Shown: one piece after another, positions 30,874 through 38,549 of the stretch
Layout of the letters: every line of letters starts with the position of its first letter
Numbering within the stretch: the first letter of the stretch is position 1
IMG/VR virus record: IMGVR_UViG_3300036985_003303
Span: 1-64,000 of that record
DNA from: a virus
Direction: 5' to 3' (one strand)
Length of the DNA: 64,000 nucleotides
Made by a program: the position numbers and the translations under genes
The notes under the pieces: model-generated
The model's input: only the letters and a program-made list of their open reading frames with translations
Databases searched by the model: none
What the model was told of the DNA's origin: nothing

Positions 30874-31014
30874 ATGGCAAAAATGGGATTACAAGGATCG
30901 AACACTAGAGTTGCTGTTAAAGTTACTAGGCCTGGTGTTCACGCAAAGACCAAAACTTCAAAGTCTAAGCAAAGCAAGAACTACAAAAAGGCCAACAGAG
31001 GCCAAGGCAGATAA
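30874..31014 (+). CDS. Small basic conserved phage protein (46 aa)
   Basis: Reads MAKMGLQGSNTRVAVKVTRP, then GVHAKTKTSKSKQSKNYKKA and RGQGR. The segment RPGVH-x-K-x-KTSK-x-K-x-SKNYKK-x3-RGQGR is a widespread tiny phage protein in my memory; it is ribosomal-protein-like in composition and probably binds nucleic acid. Single-gene unit with strong promoter and terminator, implying high expression. Confidence 0.78.
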   Translation: MAKMGLQGSNTRVAVKVTRPGVHAKTKTSKSKQSKNYKKANRGQGR

Positions 31015-31066
31015 TATTCCGCTTCTCTCTCCAGGCGGGCTACGGTGTGACCACACAGTTGCACAG

Positions 31067-31102
31067 AACCCTTACGAACTTCTACCCTCGTAAGGGTTTT
31101 TT
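31067..31102 (+). terminator. Rho-independent terminator
   Basis: Perfect 11-bp stem AACCCTTACGA / TCGTAAGGGTT, 10-nt loop, then TTTTATC. Ends the 30874-31014 unit. Confidence 0.88.
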
Positions 31103-31125
31103 ATCTTCCTAAATATACTAATATA

Positions 31126-31173
31126 GGGGGGACATCAAAAACCTAGCAATGACGGGGGGTATAGAAGATAGGG
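31126..31173 (+). repeat. G6-N19-GAC-G6-N9-TAGGG element, copy 2
   Basis: GGGGGG (31126-31131), 19 bases, GACGGGGGG (31151-31159), then TATAGAAGATAGGG. Spacing identical to copy 1, with unrelated spacer bases. Followed by three GGTGCA-type words (31172-31232) and the 31252 promoter. Confidence 0.7.
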
Positions 31174-31251
31174 TGCACCCAAATAGGTGCAAAAACACGC
31201 AAATTAAAGAAAAATTGCACCAAAAAGGGTGCATAATCCAATTATCTTTAG

Positions 31252-31259
31252 TAGATTTG
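31252..31259 (+). promoter_or_regulatory. Promoter -7 box TAGATTTG
   Basis: Fits TAnnTTTG, four bases before the ATG at 31264, so the RNA would be leaderless or nearly so. Upstream GTGCACC/GGTGCA inverted words (31173-31232) may be an operator. Confidence 0.55.
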
Positions 31260-31263
31260 TGTC

Positions 31264-31488
31264 ATGATAAAAAAATATTTAAAAATTGAACCTGCTGATT
31301 CTAAAAAATATCAGATAAAAGGCGGTGTGAAGGATGAGTTTGGAATAATGACTGGTTTAATAATTAGACCTTCATTTAAAGATAGACTTTGGATTCTATT
31401 AGGTTATGATATTGGTGTGGGTATCACTGTTATTACTGATAAACCAGCCAAACCTATTAGTACAACACACAGTTGTAATTTAATGTAG
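31264..31488 (+). CDS. Small hypothetical protein (74 aa)
   Basis: Basic N-terminus MIKKYLKIEPADSKKYQIKG, beta-rich centre with LWILLGYDIGVGITVIT and a Thr/Ser/His end. Three bases from the RepL-like gene; probable operon. Unknown. Confidence 0.65.
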   Translation: MIKKYLKIEPADSKKYQIKGGVKDEFGIMTGLIIRPSFKDRLWILLGYDIGVGITVITDKPAKPISTTHSCNLM

Positions 31489-31491
31489 GTT

Positions 31492-31986
31492 ATGATAAAG
31501 CCGGTAATTAGGAAAGTTAAGTTAGAACAAGGCATTGCTGATGTTTCTACTGGAGAAATCCTTCCACATTCCACAACCATCAATGTAGTTGACAAAGATC
31601 TAGTGATTGTTCACAGCGATGAGTATGTGATCATAGATAGTTCAGCTCTTCAGTACATTCTTCAGAACTTTAGCCCGGTAGACTACGGCAGGATCTTGAA
31701 AATGGCGGACATGACCAATGGTGTGTACAATATCTTGTACCACAACCGCCAAATTCCGCATACTGACGCTACACTTATGGAGCAATTGCAGTACACGCGC
31801 AACAAGTACGCTGACTTTATGAAGAGGTTGTACCGCAAGAGTGTGATCAGTTACATTCATACTGTTAAAGATGGAAAAGAGATGAAGTACATTATGCTTA
31901 ATCCCAACTTGGCTAGGAAAAGAAAGACAATTGACAAGAATTGTCTAACATATTTTGATGAACTAGGAACTAAAAGCGGGTTATAA
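31492..31986 (+). CDS. RepL-like winged-helix protein
   Basis: 164 residues. Residues ~55-140 form a helix-rich winged-helix-like domain: SALQYILQNFSPVDYGRILK, NGVYNILYHN, YADFMKRLYRKSVISYI, then a beta wing and YIMLNPNLARKRK. This recalls RepL plasmid replication proteins, which crAss-like phages are reported to encode. It may bind the origin or a promoter; its location next to the divergent G6 elements fits such a role. Confidence 0.68.
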   Translation: MIKPVIRKVKLEQGIADVSTGEILPHSTTINVVDKDLVIVHSDEYVIIDSSALQYILQNFSPVDYGRILKMADMTNGVYNILYHNRQIPHTDATLMEQLQYTRNKYADFMKRLYRKSVISYIHTVKDGKEMKYIMLNPNLARKRKTIDKNCLTYFDELGTKSGL

Positions 31987-32324
31987 TGAAAGGATTACCA
32001 ATAACATCATTTGAGGGAGGAGATATTTTATTTAGTCTGAGCGATATGAATGAACAATGGCTTTATAGAAACGGAGAGTTAGAAAAAATGACAAGTTCCG
32101 CATCTGACTTTGAAATAAGAAAACCTTTGCCAAATGAATTGTTTCTTAAAATGGCAAGATCAACAGGAGATGAAGTAGCTATAAAATTATATCAAGCATT
32201 AGTTGATGAATGGATAACTGAAACGGAGCATGACAGATTTTCAAAAATGTTAGATTCAAGAGATCCTGAAGCGCGCCACTTGGTTAACTTGCTTTTGAAT
32301 AGACGCATAAATGAATTAAAATGA
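31986..32324 (+). CDS. Protein with C-terminal HEAT-like motif
   Basis: 112 residues. N-terminal beta-rich half (FEGGDILFSLSDMNEQWLYR), C-terminal helices with WITETEHDRFSKMLDSRDPE then ARHLVNLLLNRRI: a copy of the recurrent motif, preceded by the usual T/S-E-x-E helix. Start and stop overlap neighbours. Unknown. Confidence 0.7.
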   Translation: MKGLPITSFEGGDILFSLSDMNEQWLYRNGELEKMTSSASDFEIRKPLPNELFLKMARSTGDEVAIKLYQALVDEWITETEHDRFSKMLDSRDPEARHLVNLLLNRRINELK

Positions 32325-32506
32325 AAGTATTTTACAAAGTTATAAATGGATTTAAAGTTAAATTTTATTGCAGTTATTTCTGTATTGGCATTGGAATGGA
32401 TCAGTTTACTCCAGTTTACCATAGATATATTACTGGACAATCATTGGGACCTGTTAAAAATGAAGTATGTGGATACAAGACGGAAAAGAGTTTACTGAAG
32501 AAATGA
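32321..32506 (+). CDS. Small hypothetical protein
   Basis: 61 residues, aromatic-rich (MKVFYKVINGFKVKFYCSYF). ATGA overlap with the previous gene and a 40-base overlap with the next. Possibly real; unknown. Confidence 0.5.
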   Translation: MKVFYKVINGFKVKFYCSYFCIGIGMDQFTPVYHRYITGQSLGPVKNEVCGYKTEKSLLKK

Positions 32507-32883
32507 TTCCAGAAGGAGCAGTCGGTTTTATATATGAAATGATGGCAATCATTGATGGGAAATCGGTTAGATACATTGGTAAGAAGAACTTCTATGCTGA
32601 TGTCAAAACTAAACTGGCTAAGAAAGATATTCCTACAGACAAAAGGTTGAAGACTTACAAACGTGTGAGAAAAACAACCTACAAAAACTATTTCAGTAGC
32701 AATGATGTCTTAAAACAAGCGCACAAAGATGGAGTAGTTATCCGCAGAGAGATATTGCAGATCTGCTTTGGCAAGCAGGAGTTGTCTTACTTTGAATGTA
32801 AGTTTCAATTTGGCTGGGGTGTACTTGAGAGTGATGAGTTTTTGAATGGTAATATATTGGGTAAATTTTATAAACTAAAATAA
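32467..32883 (+). CDS. SegE-like GIY-YIG-related endonuclease domain protein
   Basis: 138 residues. Contains VGFIYEMMAI, VRYIGKKNFYAD (the YIG strand), TTYKNYFSSNDVLKQ (W/Y-x-x-Y-x-SS), IRREILQICFGKQELSYFE with the conserved late Glu. This is the layout of T4 SegE-like GIY-YIG proteins. Start ATG 32467 chosen since MWIQDGKEFTEEM precedes the first strand. It may cut DNA or be an inactive descendant. Confidence 0.78.
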   Translation: MWIQDGKEFTEEMIPEGAVGFIYEMMAIIDGKSVRYIGKKNFYADVKTKLAKKDIPTDKRLKTYKRVRKTTYKNYFSSNDVLKQAHKDGVVIRREILQICFGKQELSYFECKFQFGWGVLESDEFLNGNILGKFYKLK

Positions 32884-33234
32884 ATGAAAAAAGAAACAAA
32901 GGACATGGGAGAAATCTCTGATGGCTACCACACATTTAATGAGTTGTATGCTTTTCGCAAAATGTACAATGCTGCGGCATTTAATGCTTGGGCTAAAGAA
33001 GGTCTTTATGATGTTCATAAATCCAAATGTCATAGTGATGGACTACCGTGCTTTGGTGGCGGATGGTTTATTGTCATGGCTGTATTGCCAGGTGGACAAG
33101 TAAGTAATCACTATCAATTAGAAGATTGGGATTTGTTCCAGTGTATAGAAGAACCATTTGTGAAATATCACTATGATGGCCATAGTGCGCAAGATGTGTT
33201 GGATCGTTTAGAAGAAGTTTGTAAAATCAATTAA
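32884..33234 (+). CDS. Conserved phage protein (SDGYHTFNELY family)
   Basis: 116 residues with SDGYHTFNELYAFRKMYN, DVHKSKCHSDGLPCFGGGWF, QVSNHYQLEDW and YDGHSAQDVLDRL. One of the most widespread phage proteins of unknown function I can recognise. Conserved His, Asp and Cys suggest metal or ligand binding. Confidence 0.88.
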   Translation: MKKETKDMGEISDGYHTFNELYAFRKMYNAAAFNAWAKEGLYDVHKSKCHSDGLPCFGGGWFIVMAVLPGGQVSNHYQLEDWDLFQCIEEPFVKYHYDGHSAQDVLDRLEEVCKIN

Positions 33235-33235
33235 A

Positions 33236-33559
33236 ATGGAAAAAAAAACATTGGGTAACACCACAGCAAGTAAAGCTAGAGAGAATGTTAAGGACATTCA
33301 GTTCTGGGGAAATGGAGATACATTTAAACTTATTGCTAAAGCTTCAAGCGTTAATGAGGGTTGGATGAAATCAACTAAAGCAATGCAGGCTGGTTCGTCA
33401 GTTGTTGTACAGGTTACAACCCAACAAAGAAATCCTGATGGATCTTATGCGGTAGCTGAAGCTTTAACAACAGTTCCTAATGCGGAGATCATTGAAAAGG
33501 TAGATGGAGAAACAGGAGAAGTGGTAGACCGCTATATCCAATATAGATTATTCAATTAA
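33236..33559 (+). CDS. Conserved phage protein (FWGNGDTFKLIAK)
   Basis: 107 residues. IQFWGNGDTFKLIAKASSVN, WMKSTKAMQAG, VVQVTTQQRNPDGSYAVAEA. I recall this in Bacteroidota phages, apparently a small beta-barrel. Function unknown. Two bases after the preceding stop. Confidence 0.8.
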   Translation: MEKKTLGNTTASKARENVKDIQFWGNGDTFKLIAKASSVNEGWMKSTKAMQAGSSVVVQVTTQQRNPDGSYAVAEALTTVPNAEIIEKVDGETGEVVDRYIQYRLFN

Positions 33560-33576
33560 ATAAACAAAAAATAGTT

Positions 33577-33858
33577 ATGTTATACCAAGGAAAAATTGTC
33601 ATTTTAGACAAACCGGCTTATGAGCCAAAAATTAAAGGATTAGAACTTAGTCCAGAAGCGCAAGCATCTATGGAAGCTGATCTTGTTAAGCACTACACGC
33701 GACTAACTGTACATGCAGTTGGTGAAGATGTAACTTTCTGTAAGGCAGGAGATGAAGTGTTGGTTACACCTCGTCAATTATCTTACTGTGATGTAGTAGA
33801 TATTGAAGGAAAAACAAAGTTTGTTGCTAAAGAAGCAGATTGCATTGGCAAGTACTAA
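33577..33858 (+). CDS. GroES/gp31-like co-chaperonin (tentative)
   Basis: 93 residues. The order VILDKPAYEPK, helix, LTVHAVGEDVTFCKAGDEVL, then a strand-rich end with AKEADCIGKY resembles the GroES fold (V-x-x-VG-x-x-V-x3-K-x-GD-x-V...). A mobile-loop segment would be the LSPEAQASMEADLVKHY helix, which is atypical. If correct it would help host GroEL fold the capsid protein. Followed by a strong terminator. Confidence 0.6.
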   Translation: MLYQGKIVILDKPAYEPKIKGLELSPEAQASMEADLVKHYTRLTVHAVGEDVTFCKAGDEVLVTPRQLSYCDVVDIEGKTKFVAKEADCIGKY

Positions 33859-33879
33859 TTAGTGTTAAACTATAAATGA

Positions 33880-33909
33880 AAGGTCTTGGTTACTCAAGGC
33901 CTTTTTTTT
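33880..33909 (+). terminator. Rho-independent terminator
   Basis: AAGGTCTTG / CAAGGCCTT (9 bp, one G-T pair), 6-nt loop, then TTTTTTG. Ends the early rightward operon. Confidence 0.88.
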
Positions 33910-33912
33910 GTT

Positions 33913-33967
33913 TATATTTGTTGCATAAGAGAAAACTTTTTTGTATATTATATACATTGTTTATTAA
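33913..33967 (+). promoter_or_regulatory. Late promoter region
   Basis: TATATTTG (33913-33920) and, 21 bases on, TTGTATATTATATACATTGT then TTATTAA (33941-33967). The second block closely matches the one at 54118-54145 upstream of the major tail gene. Drives the appendage and lysis genes. Confidence 0.65.
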
Positions 33968-33978
33968 AATTAGAGATT

Positions 33979-34437
33979 ATGTCAATTATAAATTCAGACG
34001 GTTTAAATACCAACTGGCAACTTAATGTTTTGAAAGGCCTTCAAGGTATCATAGATGAACTCAATTCAACTATAAATGTTAATGGTAGTGTAAATGCCAA
34101 CATTGTTTCACCATTAGGTATTCGAACAGAAACAGAAAGTGTAAGTGTTGCATTGTCTTCAGAACAATGGAGAGAAATTATTAGACCTGTTTTAATTATA
34201 TCTTCAGGAGATATTCCAACACTCATAACTGCGAAACCTCGTTCTATATCTTTTGCTAGTAATGGTACAGATCCCGCATTAGTATCATTTGATAGCGGTG
34301 CAACTTATGAGCAAATTCCTCCAGGAACTACATTAAACATGGATGCAGGAGGAATTGCCAATTATTATGAAGTTGACACCTTTGGGTATGATACATCAAC
34401 TGATGGAGCTTCTTTGATCATTACATATAATTTATAG
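33979..34437 (+). CDS. Virion appendage protein (tentative)
   Basis: 152 residues from ATG 33979 (MSIINSDGLNTNWQLN); the frame is open further upstream but runs across the promoter. Short N-terminal helix, then NGSVNANIVSP and a beta-rich C-terminus with repeats of Ser/Thr/Gly. The structure resembles other phage tail or head-fibre subunits. Followed by two more appendage-like genes with TAATG/one-base spacing. Confidence 0.68.
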   Translation: MSIINSDGLNTNWQLNVLKGLQGIIDELNSTINVNGSVNANIVSPLGIRTETESVSVALSSEQWREIIRPVLIISSGDIPTLITAKPRSISFASNGTDPALVSFDSGATYEQIPPGTTLNMDAGGIANYYEVDTFGYDTSTDGASLIITYNL

Positions 34438-34439
34438 TA

Positions 34440-35003
34440 ATGAGTACTCAAATTCATTTAGACAGGTATTCATCAAATCCTAATGGGTATTTGAGTAGAT
34501 TGTATACACAGAATAACTCTAGTACTCCTGTAACAGCTACGGATGATGAAGGTAGTTTATTAGATGGGGGGTTAGGAACTCTTACTATTCCTGCAAATGG
34601 ATTTCAAAAAGGGGATAGCTTTAAAGGAGTGCTAATAGGTCATTTATCTTGTGTAGGTACAGCTACTTTACAAATTAGAGTTAAAACAGCATCAGGAATA
34701 CCATTAGCTGACACAGGTGCAATGGCAATGAATCTTACTACTAATAAACATTGGAAACTTGATGTTGATTTTACTGTAAGACAAATAGGTGCAGCTACTG
34801 TAGCTTCTATAGCATCAGGAGGATTGTTTGCTTATACCAAAAATTCTGGGTTTAACTTTGAAGGTGTAAATTTCAGCATAGTTAATAATTTAGATTTTGA
34901 CACTACTGTAGATAATACACTTGTTATAACTGCTCAATGGAATACAAATAACGCAGGAAATTCTATTTACTCAGAAATCTTTACATTAAATAAGACATAT
35001 TAA
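34440..35003 (+). CDS. Beta-rich appendage protein
   Basis: 187 residues, no Cys in the C-terminal half, beta strands throughout, ending in ITAQWNTNNAGNSIYSEIF. The (I/V)TAQW...NSI motif is typical of C-terminal jelly-roll domains of phage fibres. Probably a head or tail fibre. Stop overlaps the next ATG. Confidence 0.7.
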   Translation: MSTQIHLDRYSSNPNGYLSRLYTQNNSSTPVTATDDEGSLLDGGLGTLTIPANGFQKGDSFKGVLIGHLSCVGTATLQIRVKTASGIPLADTGAMAMNLTTNKHWKLDVDFTVRQIGAATVASIASGGLFAYTKNSGFNFEGVNFSIVNNLDFDTTVDNTLVITAQWNTNNAGNSIYSEIFTLNKTY

Positions 35004-36397
35004 TGAGCACAAATATATATAGAAATTTGCCAGGAAATGTACATGATGCGGCAGTTAATAGTAACGCGCCATCTGGTACAAATCCTTTTGCAACAGAATT
35101 AGATCTTGCAAATATCAATAATGTAGGAAATGCTAATTTATTAATAAGCGGTGGAGCGTCATGGTCTGGAACAGGACTTATCTTTAATACCACAGCTCTT
35201 ACATTTCAAATATCTGGAATTGTTTATACAGCAAATCCACAAACTATAACATTGCCTGCAAGCAACCCAACAAATCCTAGATTTGATGCAATAGTAGTAG
35301 ATGAAGCAGGTACAGTTTCTATAATATCAGGAACTGCTGCAGCAAATCCACTTACTCCGGCAATCAATGAAACATTTGTTCTTTTGCAATATGTATTAGT
35401 TGGAGCAGGTGCAACTGTACCAACGGTAACAAATGAATTTGTTTACAGAGATGGATCTAGTCCAGACTGGTTGCCAGTGTCGGTACCAGGAACAGCTCCT
35501 TTATTAGTTGCAAATTTTTCAAGTACTTTTCCTGCACCTTTTCAAGGTTCTGAATGTACTCTTGTAAATGCTCCTACATATAATGCAGGAAAGTATATTC
35601 AATATACAAAACCTGTTGGTACTATACCTAGAGCAACATTTGCTTTTTTATCATTTAGAGTTAATCTACCTGCAACCTTAGCTGCAAGAAATATTCAAGT
35701 ATCTCTTTTCAATGGAACTACTTTGATAGGATCTGTTCAAGCTACAGCTTGGGGATTAAATATGAGTAGTATAAATAACTGGCAATTGGTTTCTATTCCT
35801 ACAGGAGCATTTGGAAATGTTGCCATTACAACAATGACAAGGATTAGACTTTTTCTTACAGGTACAACAGCAAATACTTTTTCTACAGGAATAGATAGGT
35901 ATGCAGTTGATGATGTAAAATTTCAATCTGGATTTGGACCACAATCAAATGTAGCGACTATAGATATAGAAGCTAACGGGACTCCTATTGGATCTACAGC
36001 TAAGTTAAGTTTTATGCCAACAGTAGGAACAACATGGCAACTAACAAATGATTTAGTTAACAATAAAATAGAAGTAAGAGCTAACTCTATAAATGCAAGT
36101 GTTTTTCCTGAATTGGTAACACTTGGTAGGAATTTAGTAACTACGGATGCTGGGAAATTTTTAATGGTGGATTCAATAAATCCAGAAACTATGACTGTTC
36201 CATTAGGTAGCGTTGTTTCTATTCCTATAGGAAGCGTTATTAAAATTGCTCAACAAGGATTTGGTTCTGTAACTATAGCTGCTGCAGTAGGTGTAATAGT
36301 GTTATGTTCAGGTCCATTTATTATTCCTGGTCAATATAGAGTTGCTACATTAACAAAAACGGCTATAGATACTTGGTATTTAGAGTACAGTATATAA
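35003..36397 (+). CDS. Tail or head fibre protein
   Basis: 464 residues, Asn/Thr/Gly/Pro-rich, beta repeats. N-terminal NIYRNLPGNVHDAAVNSNAP, a central carbohydrate-binding-like beta sandwich around residues 160-320 (LVANFSSTFPAPF ... NIQVSLFNGTTLIG), and a C-terminal compact beta domain (VTIAAAVGVIVLCSGPFI). Likely receptor binding or virion decoration. Confidence 0.72.
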   Translation: MSTNIYRNLPGNVHDAAVNSNAPSGTNPFATELDLANINNVGNANLLISGGASWSGTGLIFNTTALTFQISGIVYTANPQTITLPASNPTNPRFDAIVVDEAGTVSIISGTAAANPLTPAINETFVLLQYVLVGAGATVPTVTNEFVYRDGSSPDWLPVSVPGTAPLLVANFSSTFPAPFQGSECTLVNAPTYNAGKYIQYTKPVGTIPRATFAFLSFRVNLPATLAARNIQVSLFNGTTLIGSVQATAWGLNMSSINNWQLVSIPTGAFGNVAITTMTRIRLFLTGTTANTFSTGIDRYAVDDVKFQSGFGPQSNVATIDIEANGTPIGSTAKLSFMPTVGTTWQLTNDLVNNKIEVRANSINASVFPELVTLGRNLVTTDAGKFLMVDSINPETMTVPLGSVVSIPIGSVIKIAQQGFGSVTIAAAVGVIVLCSGPFIIPGQYRVATLTKTAIDTWYLEYSI

Positions 36398-36408
36398 AAT
36401 AAAATAAA

Positions 36409-36954
36409 ATGAAAGGTGTTTGTTGTAAAATAGTAATGAGTGCTGGATATAAAGACACAGCACATTTTATAGATAGTGCATTTCACCCAAATATGGCAGG
36501 ATTTGCGGTTGGAGCTAGTACAATACTAGCAACCATTGCTTATTATTTCAATGTAATATTTGGCATAGAATTACCTGTAGGAATAGTTTTAATAGTCTTA
36601 TTTGGCTTAGAAATGTTTACCGGAATCAGAGCCTCTAGAACAGAGAACAAAACATTTGACTCAGAATTATTTGGAAAAGGTTGGTTAAAGTTGTTAATTT
36701 ACATGATAATGATTGGATGCTCCCATGCATTAGCTGTTCATGTTCCAGTAAAAACTTTTTTTAGTTGGGACTTTAACATTTATTCATGGTTGCATTATGG
36801 ATTTTATAACTTTGTACTGATAAACTTGATTTGGTCTAATTTAGAAAACTTTAAAAGACTTGGTTGGAATGAATATGTACCAATACTAAAGCAGTTGTCA
36901 AAGTACATTAAAGATGAACCTAAAACAAAAAATGATGGAAGAGAAAACAATTAA
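36409..36954 (+). CDS. Holin (phage holin family 4-like)
   Basis: 181 residues with three to four membrane segments: ASTILATIAYYFNVIFGI, VGIVLIVLFGLEMFTGI, LIYMIMIGCSHALAV, and an aromatic YGFYNFVLINLIW. The FGLEMFTGIRASRTENKTFDS loop and topology match the TcdE/phage_holin_4 family. It would form the inner membrane lesion that releases the amidase encoded at 37459. ATG 36436 (MSAGYKD) is an alternative start. Confidence 0.85.
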   Translation: MKGVCCKIVMSAGYKDTAHFIDSAFHPNMAGFAVGASTILATIAYYFNVIFGIELPVGIVLIVLFGLEMFTGIRASRTENKTFDSELFGKGWLKLLIYMIMIGCSHALAVHVPVKTFFSWDFNIYSWLHYGFYNFVLINLIWSNLENFKRLGWNEYVPILKQLSKYIKDEPKTKNDGRENN

Positions 36955-37159
36955 AGAAAGATGGAAAGCAAAAACACCAAAATTTTGGAAGAAAATGCAA
37001 AGAATTGGTATAGCAGCTGGAGTACTAGGCGGAATCCTTTTAGCTTCTCCTATAGCACTACCTGCGGCAATATTGACTGGAGCGGGTTATCTGATTGCAC
37101 TTGGTAGTGCAACTGCAACATTATCACAACTTACAGTTGAAAACCCTGAAACAAAGTAA
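36935..37159 (+). CDS. Second membrane protein of lysis cassette
   Basis: 74 residues from ATG 36935 (MEEKTIKERWKAK), overlapping the holin by 20 bases; starts at 36914 or 36932 are possible. Basic N-terminus then hydrophobic GIAAGVLGGILLASPIALPA and ILTGAGYLIALGSATATL: a two-helix hairpin. Could be an accessory holin or antiholin. I recall similar proteins beside holins in Bacteroidota phages. Confidence 0.72.
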   Translation: MEEKTIKERWKAKTPKFWKKMQRIGIAAGVLGGILLASPIALPAAILTGAGYLIALGSATATLSQLTVENPETK

Positions 37160-37161
37160 TC

Positions 37162-37455
37162 ATGGCAAAGAAAAAAGTTGAAGATTTCAAAGTGGATGTT
37201 GATACCAAGAAGGTAGATGTTCATGTAGAAAAAAAAGATGGCGGTTTTAAAGCTGAAGTCAATACTGAAAAGGTTGATGTAAAGTTTGAAAAAGGAACAA
37301 CTGGATCAGATTTTGATTTAGATTCTAAAAAACTTGACATCCATGTAAAAAAAGATGAAAACGGAACTACTGTTGAAGTAGATGCTGCAAATGGATTCTT
37401 AAAAAAGATTGGTAATCTTATCTCAAAGATTTTTGTTAAGAAATTTAACAAGTAA
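37162..37455 (+). CDS. Charged beta-repeat protein with cationic amphipathic tail
   Basis: 97 residues: an alternating Lys/Asp/Val repeat (DVDTKKVDVHVEKKDGGFKA, then VNTEKVDVKFEKG) of about 24 residues, and a C-terminal amphipathic helix GFLKKIGNLISKIFVKKFNK, positively charged and hydrophobic. Lies between two membrane proteins and the endolysin. The tail resembles membrane-active peptides; a spanin-like or disruptin-like lysis role is inferred. Confidence 0.72.
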   Translation: MAKKKVEDFKVDVDTKKVDVHVEKKDGGFKAEVNTEKVDVKFEKGTTGSDFDLDSKKLDIHVKKDENGTTVEVDAANGFLKKIGNLISKIFVKKFNK

Positions 37456-37458
37456 AAA

Positions 37459-38145
37459 ATGGGAGAGTTAGATCTAAAAAAAATCAAGCAGGTTCCTTTA
37501 TCATCAGGTCAATACATTGATGAAGAAGTTAAAAAGGTTCAAATTGTTTTGCACCATACTGCTGGAAATTCATCTGCACCTGCAACTATTAAGATGTGGG
37601 ATACAGATGACAGAGGTAAAATTGCAACATGTATTGTAATCTCTGGAAAAGGTTTGTCTAAAGATACCTTTGATGGAGAGATTTGTCAAGCATTTGGTTC
37701 TAAAAAATGGGGTTATCACTTAGGTCTTAAACAAGATATTTTTAGATCTAAAGGTGTTGCATACAAATCCATTGATCCTATAGCTATAGGTATTGAGATA
37801 TGCAACTGGGGACCATTAGATAAAGTAGGTGATAAGTATTACAACTATGTGGATAGAGAAGTTTCTGTTGACCAAGTTTGTGTATTAAGCGCGCCTTACA
37901 AAGGACATCTATATTATCATGCATATACGGATGCTCAGATTGAATCAGTGCGTCAGCTGTTAGTTTACTGGAGCAAGATCCATGGAATTGATTTGACTTA
38001 TAACGAAGACATCTGGGGTATATCAGTTAGAGCTTTAAAAGGAGAGAATGGAGTTTTTACTCACAACTCATACCGTAAAGACAAATCTGATGTTTCTCCA
38101 CAACCAAAGTTAATTGCAATGCTTAAAGCATTAAAGAATGGCTAG
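37459..38145 (+). CDS. Endolysin, N-acetylmuramoyl-L-alanine amidase (Amidase_2)
   Basis: 228 residues. Zinc-ligand HHT near residue 32-34 (IVLHHTAGNS), then WGYHLGL, IGIEICNWGP with Glu, and a later FTHNSYRKDKSDVSPQP giving the second His and Asp/Cys position. Typical Amidase_2 fold of about 230 residues. No signal peptide, so it needs the holin. It cleaves peptidoglycan at the end of infection. Confidence 0.92.
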   Translation: MGELDLKKIKQVPLSSGQYIDEEVKKVQIVLHHTAGNSSAPATIKMWDTDDRGKIATCIVISGKGLSKDTFDGEICQAFGSKKWGYHLGLKQDIFRSKGVAYKSIDPIAIGIEICNWGPLDKVGDKYYNYVDREVSVDQVCVLSAPYKGHLYYHAYTDAQIESVRQLLVYWSKIHGIDLTYNEDIWGISVRALKGENGVFTHNSYRKDKSDVSPQPKLIAMLKALKNG

Positions 38146-38431
38146 AAACTCATTAGCAGGTAAGTCTACTGGAACCAGTAAGTCTGCAAAGTATTTTGCT
38201 TCTAATCCTGAAGCGCGTAAGAAAAAGAATGAATACAACAAAGAGTATCATTCAAGTCCTTCGCGTATCAAATATAGAGAGCAATTAAATGAAGCTAATA
38301 GAAAATCTGGAACTTATGGTAACAAAGATGGCAAAGATAAGTCACATACTAAAAAAGGAACATTAGTAAATGAGAAAGCTTCTACAAACCGCGCTAGAAA
38401 TGGTAAAGGAAACAATGCTAGAAAAAAATAA
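38138..38431 (+). CDS. Small highly basic conserved phage protein
   Basis: 97 residues: SGxxSAKYFASNPEARKKKNEYN type sequence, EYHSSPSRIKYREQLNEANR, GKDKSHTKKGTLVNEKAS. Widespread phage family in my memory; Lys/Arg/Asn-rich, probably DNA or RNA binding, perhaps a virion-packaged protein. Start overlaps the endolysin by eight bases. Followed by a terminator. Confidence 0.82.
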   Translation: MARNSLAGKSTGTSKSAKYFASNPEARKKKNEYNKEYHSSPSRIKYREQLNEANRKSGTYGNKDGKDKSHTKKGTLVNEKASTNRARNGKGNNARKK

Positions 38432-38460
38432 ACTCCCCTTTGAATTTTATTTCATTGGCT

Positions 38461-38490
38461 AAAAGCACTTAGGAATAGGTGCTTTTTTTA
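38461..38490 (+). terminator. Rho-independent terminator
   Basis: AAAAGCAC / GTGCTTTT stem (8 bp), then TTTATT. Ends the lysis operon. Confidence 0.78.
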
Positions 38491-38520
38491 TTAAACATTA
38501 AATAGTTAAACATTTATTAT

Positions 38521-38528
38521 TATATTTG
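38521..38528 (+). promoter_or_regulatory. Promoter -7 box TATATTTG
   Basis: TAnnTTTG box 21 bases before the ATG at 38550. The word AATAGTTAAACAT (38501-38513) just upstream recurs before the 46489 promoter (46458-46470). Confidence 0.65.
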
Positions 38529-38549
38529 ACATAATAAACATTAAATATT

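Noticed and set aside
36409-37159. Programmed frameshift joining the two lysis membrane proteins
   Set aside because: No slippery heptamer was seen at the overlap; independent starts at 36932/36935 explain it.
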